Assembly (NCBI GenBank): GCA_027475525.1
Contig: JAMWFC010000047.1
Coordinates: 1 to 64,000 of the forward strand
Source: Macrolepiota albuminosa
Lineage: Eukaryota; Basidiomycota; Agaricomycetes; Agaricales; Agaricaceae
Reading direction: 5' to 3'
DNA length: 64,000 bases
A model generated the notes under the pieces. That model saw only the letters and a program-made list of their open reading frames with translations. It was not told the DNA's origin and did no database searches. This document shows positions 46,301 through 56,705 of this stretch, piece after piece (position 1 is the first letter of the stretch; the number at the start of each line of letters is the position of its first letter). The translations under genes and the position numbers were made by a program.

Positions 46301-47061
46301 AGTAAATAGAGGTTATCCTGAGGCAACTTTAATGAACATTCAAACTGATATCAATTAAGATTACCTTCAATAAACAACTCAGATGTAGCACCACACTTGT
46401 AAGATTGATTATGGTGTTTTGAACACCTTTATTGCTGACCTGAGAAGTGAGTTCAGAATACAGCTTCATGCGTGGACCTGTAAACTTTGGGGTGAGGTAG
46501 TCTCTCAGTTGTTCTCCTCTAGATTTGGCATTTATTTTATTCAGATGCTGTATAAGGTTTTTATGAAATTTCCCAATAAGGTTTGGGAGTAAGTTTAAAG
46601 AGTTTACCAGCTAAAACACAAACTCATTCAATAAAATAGGTTATAGAGATGAACTTACTGATTGAGTATTTTCCATCATTGGCCCTGAGGTTTGTAAAGG
46701 GTGCATTTTATCCTCACTTACAAGGGTGTATATGTCGAGTACACAATATGACAAAATGACTTTGAAAAAGGCTTCAAGTACCTTATCTTTTGGTACACAA
46801 TAAATAGGGACATCATTTATAGTATCTCAAAATATGGAGAATACATCTGAACGGCTAGCAAGAAAAATATTTTTTCTTCCTCAGACAACACACATGCAAG
46901 AGCCTTGAAAAGGTCAGCAAAGCATGTATAAAAAAAACTAATCAACTTGCCACCACAGGTGTGCTATCAAAGTGAGAGGACAGATTAGGAGTGTTAGGAA
47001 CAATGTCTGAATATCAAGAGTAAAACTTAGAGTTGTCAATGCGAGGGTGGCTAGATGACAT
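43359..47061 (-). pseudogene. multi-exon JmjC-like protein gene, decayed
   Basis: Resembles the large JmjC-domain-like proteins repeated in Agaricomycete genomes. Exons read right to left. The ATG candidate is at 47061. A conserved block lies at 46258-46001 (SRSSDQDQLKYLHTMHG, SYGCLTIMHNTLYLALL). A Ser/Asp-rich linker spans 45455-44728. Short exons follow near 44680-44580 (SWILHEGDTIQISLTG) and 44487-44246 (KYYSSSPLALSKIL). The main exon, 44165-43706, holds WRKVQG and HYWHINANGFAIFVFVETG. After a 58-bp GT-AG intron comes the last exon, 43647-43359 (CPCLPHAIVTP, CCGGHFYNTSTL). The iron-binding HxD of the fold would be HIN here. Stops in the 5' exons and an unresolved frame at 44487 suggest a pseudogene. 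It is convergent with the Helitron, only about 56 bp away. Confidence 0.55.
44187..44229 (+). repeat. AT microsatellite in an intron
   Basis: TAAAT and then AAT short tandem repeats, within the intron at 44166-44245 of the JmjC-like gene. Confidence 0.8.
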
Positions 47062-48851
47062 TGTACTGTCTATAGTGACAATTGCAGAACAAGAACAGAT
47101 TGGACAATCAAATACAAATCATACAATAACAATAAACATACACAACTATTTGTCAGCTGTTGCAGGAGCCAAGACTGCCATGTTTGGCACTTTCTGATGT
47201 AACCAGTTCTGGAATCAGCAGTTTTTTCTAGAATAGAGTATGGAAAGACTTTATATAACGTGACCTAACAGATCTGCAGCAATCCTCGTGCACCCATGAG
47301 CAGTTTCATTGTCAGCATCTGCTCTCATAGAGTTGCTCAAGCATGCATTGTTGACATTCAAAGTGCTAGGTATGTCTCCTTTCACCTGCATGGCTATATG
47401 TTTTGAAAACTTCATATAGTCTCACTGGTGGGTTATATGCAGCCAAATGCAAATGTGAGTAAAGTCAGCATATAGACAAAAGACTATGTGTCTCCAGAAC
47501 TACAGAGCAGTTTGTTTTTATTAGTTCTTTCTAGGTTTGACAGCATTGACATTGTTGGATCACAGCTGATTTTAAGCTTTGGAATTGGCAATTGTTATTA
47601 GTTCTTTCTAGGTTTGACAGCATTGACATTGTTGGATCACAGCTGATTTTAAGCTTTGGAATTGGCAATTGAATATCCTACATCTCAAACACAGAAGAAG
47701 AATGTAAAGTATAAAAACTTGCTCACTTTCCCTTCCTCTCACAATTCAAGCAAAAAAATGAAAAGCCCCAATTTAATATTGACATAGGTACGAAGTTGTC
47801 TATTACTTTTTCTATAATAACAAACATCTATATATTATTCATTATCCTGCTAGATATCAAGGAATCGGAGTCACCATTTCTATTTCTTGCCTACAATCTT
47901 CCCCTCCTCAGCCTCTGTTACAGGATTCAGCAGGGCAGAATATCATTAACCGTTGTGCTCACACTGCATCAGCGTTAACATAAGCCAGTCAAATTTGTTA
48001 ACTGCTTGATGGTGATTCCTGTGCATGGTCACAGGACGCCACATCATTTAAACACAGCCAGAGATGCAAAAAACTGTCTATCCTTCTTTGCCAATATATA
48101 ATTCTCACCAATCACTCTAAATGTCTCTGGATTTCTCAGGTGGTACCTTTGTCCATCTGCACATAAAACTTGGGTATGGCCAAGACTGTTCTCTTGGTGC
48201 TTTGCATTATCCCAGCCATACCTTCAGCATTCATCCTCACGCTCAAGCTTCATGGTATTTGGAAACAAAGATTCCTAATATTTTTACCTCAGCCAATCTC
48301 ATCGTACCTGGATATAACCCAACCGGAGACACAGAAAATATTAGAAACACAATGAATGTATTTAGTACTAATGACAATGTCTGTATGTCATCACGGTATC
48401 CTGCTAGTCCTCATTCTATGCCTGCTCAATATTCTTTTCTGATAATATCCACTCTCATGCCCTTGTCGGCAATGAAGATGTAGACAGTCTTGAATAGGTT
48501 TTTTATAGCTTATGGCTCGCAGCTTGTCAACGTGCTGGACAAAGAGACCATTATGGTTTTATATTACATGGTTAGTGCCTTTGTGCTCTTGCCATGGGAC
48601 TGATGTGTAGGCAACGTATTTGGGATAGAATGCTGCATAAGACTTGTTGGCTATGCTCCGAACACATTATTTTGATAATAGGACATGCATACAAGCTCAA
48701 ACCCACATGTAAATGCTCCAAGAACTATGTGAGGGCTAATATCAGCCAACGGGAGCAATGATGATGTGGGAGTGGATTTTATATGATCAAGATCAATTAT
48801 TGCATCATACTTGTAAACCGCATCCTGACCTCATAATTTCTATTCTAGGAT
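47062..48851. other. AT-rich stretch without a recognised gene
   Basis: Contains only short scattered open frames. The plus-strand frame 48121-48483 (120 codons) has no recognisable domain and is not called as a gene. A 77-bp duplication lies at 47518-47671. Confidence 0.4.
47518..47671. repeat. exact 77-bp tandem duplication (artefact-like)
   Basis: Copies 47518-47594 and 47595-47671, in non-coding DNA. Confidence 0.9.
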
Positions 48852-48879
48852 ATGCTGAATATATCCAAACCGCATGTGG

Positions 48880-49070
48880 AGGCATCAAAGACGATGAAGA
48901 GGGCTGACATTGACTGTTTTAAGGCCAATGGAAGCGATGTTGAGGTGCAGGCAGGGCAGAATGTATCTAACCTGCATACAGGGACATTAAGGATGACAAA
49001 AGGGGACAACATTGGCCATTTAAAGGCCAATGGGAGCAACATTGAGGTGCAGATAGGGTATTTGTGACTA
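48880..49070 (+). repeat. 102-bp imperfect tandem repeat, possibly coding
   Basis: Two units with a 102-bp period each contain AAGGCCAATGG and GAGGTGCAG. The period is a multiple of three, and one plus-strand frame (48852-49067) reads a 34-residue repeat with FKANGSDVEVQAGQ and LKANGSNIEVQIG. A weaker third unit lies near 48740. Not recognised. Confidence 0.45.
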
Positions 49071-49973
49071 TCACATGTGCTTTGATGCATTGGAGTCATC
49101 ATAGCGTCCCAGACGTTGTCCAATATAAACGCTTTATTCAACGTTATTTTCAACCTCACAATGTCCATGAATTGCTCCTTGATTTTTGATGAATCATTGC
49201 ACGTGGTTTCCCCAACTGTCAACAGCAATCTGTTGTATAAAATTGGAAAAAAGGGAAGGCAGAATAACTGGTGTGGTTCAAGGCATGAAGTAAGTGGCCT
49301 TGTGCCTTCTTTTTTTGCTCTGAAAGCCTGACAAACACTTAGGCGTGCGTACACATATGTTGTTGGTGCATTGAAGCACTGCAAGGAAATTATGAGGAGG
49401 AAAGCACCTGATTGTTACAATGGACAGGTTCATTGCATTTTTTTTTTGTTATGATTCGTCAAATAAACTTATTTACAGGGTACAAACATGAGGCTGTGTT
49501 GCACAGAGATGTATCTATTCCTGTATAGCAGCTGTATTGACGCAAACATGTTTTACGCAGGAACAATGATGAGAACTGAAGACTGGTTTTTCAAATTTAT
49601 GATATTTTTTTGATATATTTATGCTTTTTTTGTTATATTATGCTTACGGACATCAGTCTATACAGTTTCAATACTGACATATACATAAATGTTGACAAAA
49701 TTGATTTATTTACTCCTAAATTACCGTACCCTTGAATGTTGCGCTAGCACATCATGCTGACACTGCCACATCCACATAGCATCACCAACAACCCATAGAC
49801 CTCGGTCTTGCCATGCGTTGCAGCAGCCCATCCTCTTTGATGTGTTAGATGCTAGTAGTCACTGTCAGTGTCTGATACTTTATTTACCGCTTAATTAATC
49901 TCACTACTGAGCACACCTACCCTCAGTCAAGTTCCAAAATTTAGAATAGATTGAGGTTTTTCTGTGCAGCGGA
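49071..49973. other. AT-rich stretch without a recognised gene
   Basis: Long T runs (49437-49449) and A/T-rich DNA. No coding evidence. Confidence 0.4.
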
Positions 49974-50310
49974 CTATGTGTGGAAAAAATGTCTTTGATT
50001 TTTATTGTCATGTAACTATGCTTGTTCTAATTGCCATTACTTTCTTTGGGTAAGCATGGGAATAATATTTTTGTTTTTTTACTATCATGTGATATGTACC
50101 ATTTACTATTTGTCTGTATAGTTACAGATATGTGTAGGAATAATGTCTTCAATTTTTAATGTCATGTGATACTACTGTTTGTTTGTACAGTTACTTAATA
50201 AGCAGTGAACTAGGTACATGTGGAAATAATGTCTTTGCTTTTTAATGTTATGTGATACTACTGTTTGTCTGTATGGTTACAGATATATATGGGAATAATG
50301 TCTTTTTTCT
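49974..50310 (+). repeat. imperfect minisatellite, about four units
   Basis: Units share GGAATAATGTCTT, then TTTTTAATGTCATGTGATA, then TTTGTCTGTATAGTTACAG, with variable spacing of about 60-100 bp. Confidence 0.65.
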
Positions 50311-51898
50311 ATTTAGTTCTTTTTATTGTAGTTAGTAGAATAACTATCTATTTCTATACCTGTAGCTGGACATCAAGACTAAATACACGCTGCTAGGCTT
50401 GTGTGTTTTTTTTTCTGTGTATGATGGTAGCTTGGTGTCCTCTGTCATTGGAGCCTTAGGCACAATTCTTATGAGGAACATTGAATAATATGTTGTTTTT
50501 GCTCTATTATTAGTAAAGTTCTTATTCATTAAACATCTTTAGTAGAATGGTTTCATAATATTAGTAGCAGACCTATTATTAATCATTGGTATTGATACAG
50601 CTAATAATTACATTAATACTTACTACTAGTCAACTATTCATATTTTCATATATAATGTCTTTATACCAACCTGGATTGTCAACATTCAGCTAACTGAGCT
50701 TTATTGCCAATAGGTAAAAGGAGTATCAAAACACCTTAATTGGTAGCATAGTGTTACAATTTGTTATTCTTCTACACTGTTTAATAGTTCAGTTTCTGAT
50801 TGTGATAACATAGGCTTAGTTAAATACAATTGATTATCAGCATGTCCAAGTCATCTGATCATTTATAATGTCCGCAATAAAAAATTATTAGTATCACAAT
50901 GTCCTGATGTATAGTCTATTAGTCCAATTGTAGTACACTATTTATATATATAGTATACTATCTACATTTATAGCACACTATCTACAAAGTTTGACCATAT
51001 ATAGTACAACATATACAATATACAAAATTTAGGTTTGCAAGTGAGAAAGTATGATATAGGCCTCCTCCCAACCTCAGGCCCTTCCTCTGTCTCTCCAATG
51101 GTTATTGTTGCTGCTGCTGCCACTTCACTCATCACTGCTGTTGTCACTGCCACTCTGTCTATTATTGCTACCATCACTGCTGCTTCATCTGTCTTCATTG
51201 TCATCATTGCTTCTTCTAAAGTTGATACTACCATCACAATTATTTTATCCTATATTGGCATGGGCTGGCCAGCATTTGCTGCCACTTCCATTCAAGTTCC
51301 TGGTATCACCACATTCCTGTATTGGTGCATTGTCAACAGACTTCCCAACTGATCAATTTCTTATATAAGCTCTGATGGAATATGCTGGAGCAGCCCTTGC
51401 TAGATGAGAGTAAGCATCAAGAAACTCCTATCCAACAATAGTCAGTATTTGTGCACCTCTCCTAGATGTGAAAATGTATCAGATATATAGTATGGAACAT
51501 AGAGTCACTTATATATAACATCTTTCTGGGATGATGCCAACATGTTCAACAGCCAGTTTCTCCTTCATAAAATCCATGGCTATGCTGTCTCCATTTGCTG
51601 TATTGCCTGCCATATCTTCTTCATCTCTGACACCCCAGGTGCTGCATTGTCCAACCCTTGATTCTCAATATGCTCCACTCATGTCCACAAACCAGCCAAC
51701 TTATCTTTGATAGCCATGCATGCCACTAAAGCAGCGTCCCTGACTCCAAATGCTCTGTCCCTGTTGCGAATCACTATGTTCTACTCTTTCCACATGGTCT
51801 TCCAAGTGCACTATTCCTGCAAAAGATCCTCTTGCATGTGCTGTAACTGTAAGGTTATCTGGTGCTCAGTTGCCAGAGCCTCTTGCAAATGCTGGCAC
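50311..51898. other. AT-rich flank of Gypsy-3, no clear gene
   Basis: The triplet-like tract at 51100-51240 (GCT/CAT/ATT-rich) gives low-complexity open frames on both strands. The minus strand at about 51700-51500 is weakly protein-like (GVRDEEDMAGNTANGDSIAM). Nothing could be assigned. Confidence 0.35.
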
Positions 51899-52600
51899 TG
51901 TCACGACCCCTCCCCGTGACACCCCCGGAACACCATCCGGGACCCTCCCTCTGACCCCACAGGACATGCCCCGCCATCCCGGCTACCGACACCACCATTA
52001 CACGCATCAAGGGCTGCCATCAGCCGCCGCTGGCCCTAATCAATGATCAGATCACGCGCATCATGCATCACAGCTCCCTCCGCGCCAATTGATCGCGTGC
52101 CCCACACGCGCGATTCAGGTATACAGTCCCTGCCCGCTACTCAATGACCCCCGGAACCCATCCCAGACACCCCAGAACCCCGAGACCCGGTCCCGTAGTA
52201 CTTATAGCGTAGTTCCCCATTGTATTTGTTAGTCTTGATATTACACTGCTTTATGTTTGCATTACTTGAATTGTTGCATGCCCTCTGTTTGACTGGTACG
52301 CATTGACTGGCACGCTTTGACTAGCATGCTTGAATACTCGCGTGCTCTAAGATTGGTACGCACTTCGCAACTTTAATCTGCTAACTTGGTCTCGTCTTAG
52401 AACCTCCGGTTCACGACTCAACCCCCATCCGAATCCCTCAGCTACTCACAACCCAAAACCCCCAGGCCGAGTCTCTTCTCCCGGGATTGCCCCTGTCCGC
52501 GTTTTAAACCCTGGAGTCCTAGCCCCAGAGTTCCAGACATCCGAGTATCTGTAGGTCAAGTCCGCATTGTAAGGGCGATTGCTTTCCTGGAAAGCCCCCG
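51899..52600 (+). repeat. Gypsy-3 5' LTR (3' boundary approximate)
   Basis: Starts TGTCACGACC with an inverted GTCACG/CGTGAC pair near the end. The right boundary is uncertain because no second LTR is in the window. A TGGAAAGCCCCCG sequence at about 52587 could be the primer-binding site, which would place the LTR end just before it. Confidence 0.55.
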
Positions 52601-53561
52601 ACTCAGCGGAACCTGACATAATATCAAGACTCCCTCCTTACACCGTTCTTGATGGCTATGTATACTCATACCTACTACCCCACAGGCTACCAGACCAACC
52701 CTTACGGGCGCCCGGTCTCTGATCACTACCCCGCACAGACCCCTTGCCCCGCCTACCCACCCCTCCCGTACAAACCCCAATACCTCCACCGCTACTGGGC
52801 CCCTGACCCATCTCTCTACAATCTGGGGCCCTCAGCCAGCTGGGCCCCTCCGCCCAACCTAGTCATGGCACGACCCGTGGAGGTCCCCTTGTACTGGAGC
52901 ATTCCCGGGGGCCTACCGGAGACACCACCAGTCCCTAGTGGACCTCGCCCGGTACCCCCCAGTGAGGGCCCCTTTGCACCCACCTCCTACTACGGTTACC
53001 AGCGCCCTGCCCCCCAACCCCGGGGTCCTCTCCACTACAACTATCCCTCTTGACACTACTCAACCGCCGCCCCACCCGCTTGGACTCCACCCTTGCCGAT
53101 GGGACGACGACGTCTCGAAGACTACAAATGGCAATGGGACAAAGTGCTCCGCTTGCTCAGGATCTCGCTGGAGGACTTCACTCAATGGGCAAGGGCGCTA
53201 CTCACGGAACTCGGACACGACAACTTCGCAGGCACTCCGGAGGAATGGGCCTACTGCTTGGTCGAATTCAGGGATTGCCTCACACGAGGAGAACTCCCGG
53301 AGCAGACTATGGTAAAGTATCGGCACAACACGATCCTCTGCGAAGAGTTGCGACAACTGCTCGATGAAGTCCACACATCCCCCTCCCTCTGACCCCTCAA
53401 CGACCCCGCAGACCTGGGCCGCTCGATTCACATCCAGTGGGAACCACCGGAACCGGCCCCGGCAGCCCCCGCGGTCCCCACTCCGGAGCAACGACAACGG
53501 GAAGAGCGACAAAACGCCTTGGCCATACTACGGTCCCTCAACCCGATGGGAGGGCTATTCA

Positions 53562-53715
53562 ATCAGCCCGCGGCCCGCATGGTAGGCTTGTCAACTCGCC
53601 GTAGGGCTAACTCCGTTCCTAGCACCTTCGAGACCTGGATCAGCCCGCGGCCCGCATGGTAGGCTTGTCAACTCGCCGTAGGGCTAACTCCGTTCCTAGC
53701 ACCTTCGAGACCTGG
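53562..53715. repeat. exact 77-bp tandem duplication in Gypsy-3 gag
   Basis: Copies 53562-53638 and 53639-53715. It overlaps the next duplication. Confidence 0.92.
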
Positions 53716-53831
53716 GGACAGCCCCAGAGACCCCTGGAACCCCTCCCACAAACGGTAGGGCTAACTCCGTTCCTAGCACCTTCGAGACCTGGGGACAGCC
53801 CCAGAGACCCCTGGAACCCCTCCCACAAACG
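53678..53831. repeat. exact 77-bp tandem duplication in Gypsy-3 gag
   Basis: Copies 53678-53754 and 53755-53831. It shares 38 bp with the preceding duplication, as overlapping k-mers would. Confidence 0.92.
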
Positions 53832-54819
53832 GACAATGCCCGACCCCCAGCCCCGGCAAACCCTGGCAGACCCCGCACGGACACCCCTAGCATGGACGAC
53901 ACGCTGTGCTACATCGACGAGCTCACGTGTGGCAACAACGAACCACGTCCTGCACCCGCGCCCGTCCCGGTACCGCCCCCTACGTCAGCCCCGGCCCCTC
54001 TGGAACCCAACTTCCACCGTGACCCCCCACCCCACTTCAATCTGCAGAACCTCCCACGGCCTCCGATGCAAGCGCGACCTTCCCAGGTTGAACGTCCCCC
54101 GTGCAACCCAGCACCCGACCTGGCACCCGGCCCTCCTCAGATCGACCTGACACCACTGAACCCTCCCCGACCGCCTCCGCCACCCCCAGCTGAGCTTCGA
54201 GGACGACCCCCAGGCCCCCCACCTCCGCCACCTCCTGCGTGGAGACCTGGGCCTCCCCCTGGCAGAAACAAACCCCCCTAGGACAACGGACCCCCCGGGC
54301 ATGGACCCCCAGGTGAGCCACCCGGAGGAGGCCCTCCAGGCGGGTGGGGTCCTGCCCTCGGTGCCTTTCCTCTACAAGAAGGGGGGGTAACCATTACTAC
54401 TACTACTACAATGCCGGCCCCCCTCTCCGCAACGCTACCAGACTGGATGACGCTTGCGACGCCCTCGCCCGCAAAGGACGTCTGGACATTCAAAAGCCCG
54501 ACGCATTCATGGGCCGGGACCCCTGAAAATGGCATATATTCCTCACTCAGTGTCTTAATACGTTTCAGGCAAAACCACTTACGTTTCAGGTTGACAGCTC
54601 CCGGGTGGCCTTTGCCGCCTCGTACCTCCAGGGGATCGCCTTCGACCATTACACGGCCCTCATCCAGTTCGATCCCAACAACCCGGCACTCTCACGCTGG
54701 CAAGCCTTCGTCGACGAGTTCTCCAGGAAATTCGAGATCTATGACACTGTGGCCGAAGCCGAGGACAACCTCTTCAACCTCCAGATGCACTCTGAAGAAC
54801 GTTTCACTACCTTCATCGT

Positions 54820-54973
54820 ACGTTTTGAGAAGGAAGCTTACAAGACAGGTTGGAACTACAGCGCCCTCCGGTACGCCCTGCCGCAACGTATCAAGGACGT
54901 TTTGAGAAGGAAGCTTACAAGACAGGTTGGAACTACAGCGCCCTCCGGTACGCCCTGCCGCAACGTATCAAGG
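54820..54973. repeat. exact 77-bp tandem duplication in Gypsy-3 gag
   Basis: Copies 54820-54896 and 54897-54973, in the capsid domain. Ignoring one copy rejoins the frame up to a TGA at about 55081. Confidence 0.92.
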
Positions 54974-55585
54974 ACGTCCTCCGACTCGCCCCAAAACAAC
55001 CCTCCTACGACGGATACAAGGCCCTCGTCATGCAGATCAACCAACGCTACTGGGAAGACCACAGCGAGTACTCGAACTCCTGACCCCCCTGGAACTCTAG
55101 GGGAGGACCCCCATGGCCCTCCGGTGAAACCCCCAACCCCCAAATCTGAAACCCCGGTCCCCCCGCATTCTCTGGCGGCCAACCCCCAGTGAGTCGCGGC
55201 CTGCCCAATACTAACCCCAGCAGCGGCGCCTGCCCCCAGGCCCAACTCAACACCGCTGTGGCCGCCAACGACCTGGGCGACGTGCCAAACCCCGAGGAAC
55301 CCCCGCAAGACTCTGAAGATCCCGACTTCACCGACGAACAGGACGAAGAAGCCCTCTGGGCCAACCGGCTCTCGAAAAAGGGGCGACTCTGGGTTGAGAT
55401 CCCGAAGGATGTGCAGGAACGGTGGAGAAGGGAGGGTGCCTGCATACTCTGCGGTGAGAAAGACCACTTCATCTCCGAGTGCCCCCAACGACAGGTCATG
55501 GGACATGCCACCTGGACCTTCGAAGAGGAGGACGCCACTTACGAGTATTCGGAAAACGACCTGGTGATTTAGACCCGGAAGACGC

Positions 55586-56536
55586 TGATGACGCCCAAAG
55601 TTTGGTCAGTAACAAATGTAACTATAGTGTTACCGTACCAAGAGTTTGCGTTGGGCGCACTATAAGTGATGTGAGGAGTCCCGGGCAGGTCCCAGAGAAC
55701 GCGCCTGTGAAAATGGGTAAAAGTCGGTAACGGGGTTGGCAAGTGTCAAGCGCTAAGGTAAAGCGCTTATGAAAGAAGCGGTAAGTGACACGGCAATGTG
55801 AGCGGCAAGAGCAACGTAAGCTTAGCGAAGTCTAAGCGGCAATAATGCCTGCCGTAATTGCAAGGCGCGAGTATGTCGAGTGTTGGCGAGCGTCTGCAAC
55901 TGCCGATGAGTTTGACGTTGCCGACCGTAGCGTAAATGAGCTCTTGAGCGTAAGGGAGACTGAAGAAAGGGGAGTAGTGAACTCTGGTCTATTGTTCTCT
56001 GATGTATGTACAAGTCGGTAAGTACTATATATACTACAAGGAGTTCACCGTTGCCAGTGACCAACCATCGCCAAAGTGCGGTAAATTGGAAAATTTTATA
56101 GGGGTAGCTCCAACGGTTTCAGATCCCTACCGTCCATTCAAGAGCCTTAGCGATGCCAGGCGACAGATCGCGAAGCTAAACCATCACTCCATCACCCTTC
56201 TGTCTGTCAGAGCACTTAAGCGATGTCAGGTGCCAAATCAAGACGCTAAGCGGTGTCAGATGCCAAGGTCAAACGCCAAGCTGTCCGTCAGTTTTTGATA
56301 GATCATCAGGCTTCTCGCTAAGCGCTGTCGTCAGTGACTGATGCCATCTGTCAGTTGTCATTCTTGCTGCCGTTGGCGCTATCACTGATCGGATCTGCTT
56401 CTTGCCGTGCGCGGCCGTCAGAAATGGCTTAAAATAGGTAGAACACGTGCGCTAAGTTCGGAACGAGTGCGGCAAGGTTTCCGGAGCCGGTGCCGAGCCT
56501 GCCGTTGATGCGCCTAACCTGTATAGGGTCCTATCA
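55586..56536 (-). repeat. Gypsy-2 3' LTR
   Basis: 951 bp, read on the minus strand from TGATAGGACCC to GGCGTCATCA. Boundaries were set by comparison with the Gypsy-1 LTR ends and by the polypurine tract. Rich in GCTAAGCG/CGCTTAGCG-type motifs. Confidence 0.85.
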
Positions 56537-56547
56537 TCTCCCCCCAA
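56537..56547 (-). promoter_or_regulatory. Gypsy-2 polypurine tract
   Basis: TTGGGGGGAGA on the minus strand directly before the LTR, identical to that of Gypsy-1. Confidence 0.88.
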
Positions 56548-56705
56548 CTGAAAAATTGACTGTCCTCAGTCACCAAATAAGGCTACCGTTACCGCTTTTG
56601 TGACAAGTGGTCCGTGCGTTCTTGAGATTTGGTTTATAGTCCTGGCGCATGAGTGTGGACTTCGTTTCTTCTCCCCATCTTTTCCTGGCGCTCAATTAAA
56701 ATAAA

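Larger units (their letters stand above)
52652..55572 (+). pseudogene. Gypsy-3 Gag, Pro-rich with CCHC knuckle
   Basis: Structural protein of Gypsy-3. The ATG at 52652 opens a Tyr/Pro-rich N-terminus (YYPTGYQTNPYGRPV). A helical region follows (YKWQWDKVLRLLRISLEDF, about 53110-53390), then a long Pro-rich linker. The capsid domain comes next (VAFAASYLQGIAFDHYTALI, WQAFVDEFSRKFEIYDTVAE; about 54600-54800), then a zinc knuckle CILCGEKDHFISEC at about 55440. Stops at about 53052, 53390, 54279, 54523 and 55081, mostly TGA, and three 77-bp duplications break the frame. The end lies at the Gypsy-2 insertion point. The domain order and the knuckle match the common Agaricomycete gypsy gag. Confidence 0.8.
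51899..55585 (+). mobile_element. Gypsy-3: 5' part of a Ty3/gypsy element (LTR plus gag)
   Basis: Begins TGTCACGACCCC after GGCAC (51894-51898), the expected left target site. A GC-rich LTR of roughly 650-700 bp is followed by a Pro-rich gag with a zinc knuckle. The element is interrupted at 55585 by Gypsy-2. Its pol and 3' LTR would lie beyond the window. Confidence 0.8.

Noticed and set aside
48121..48483. 120-codon plus-strand open frame as a gene
   Set aside because: No start context, homology or neighbouring exons; the composition looks like chance.
51035..51368. Ala/Ile/Thr- and Leu/Ser-rich open frames as small membrane proteins
   Set aside because: They derive from a low-complexity GCT/CAT/ATT-type tract that is open in several frames.
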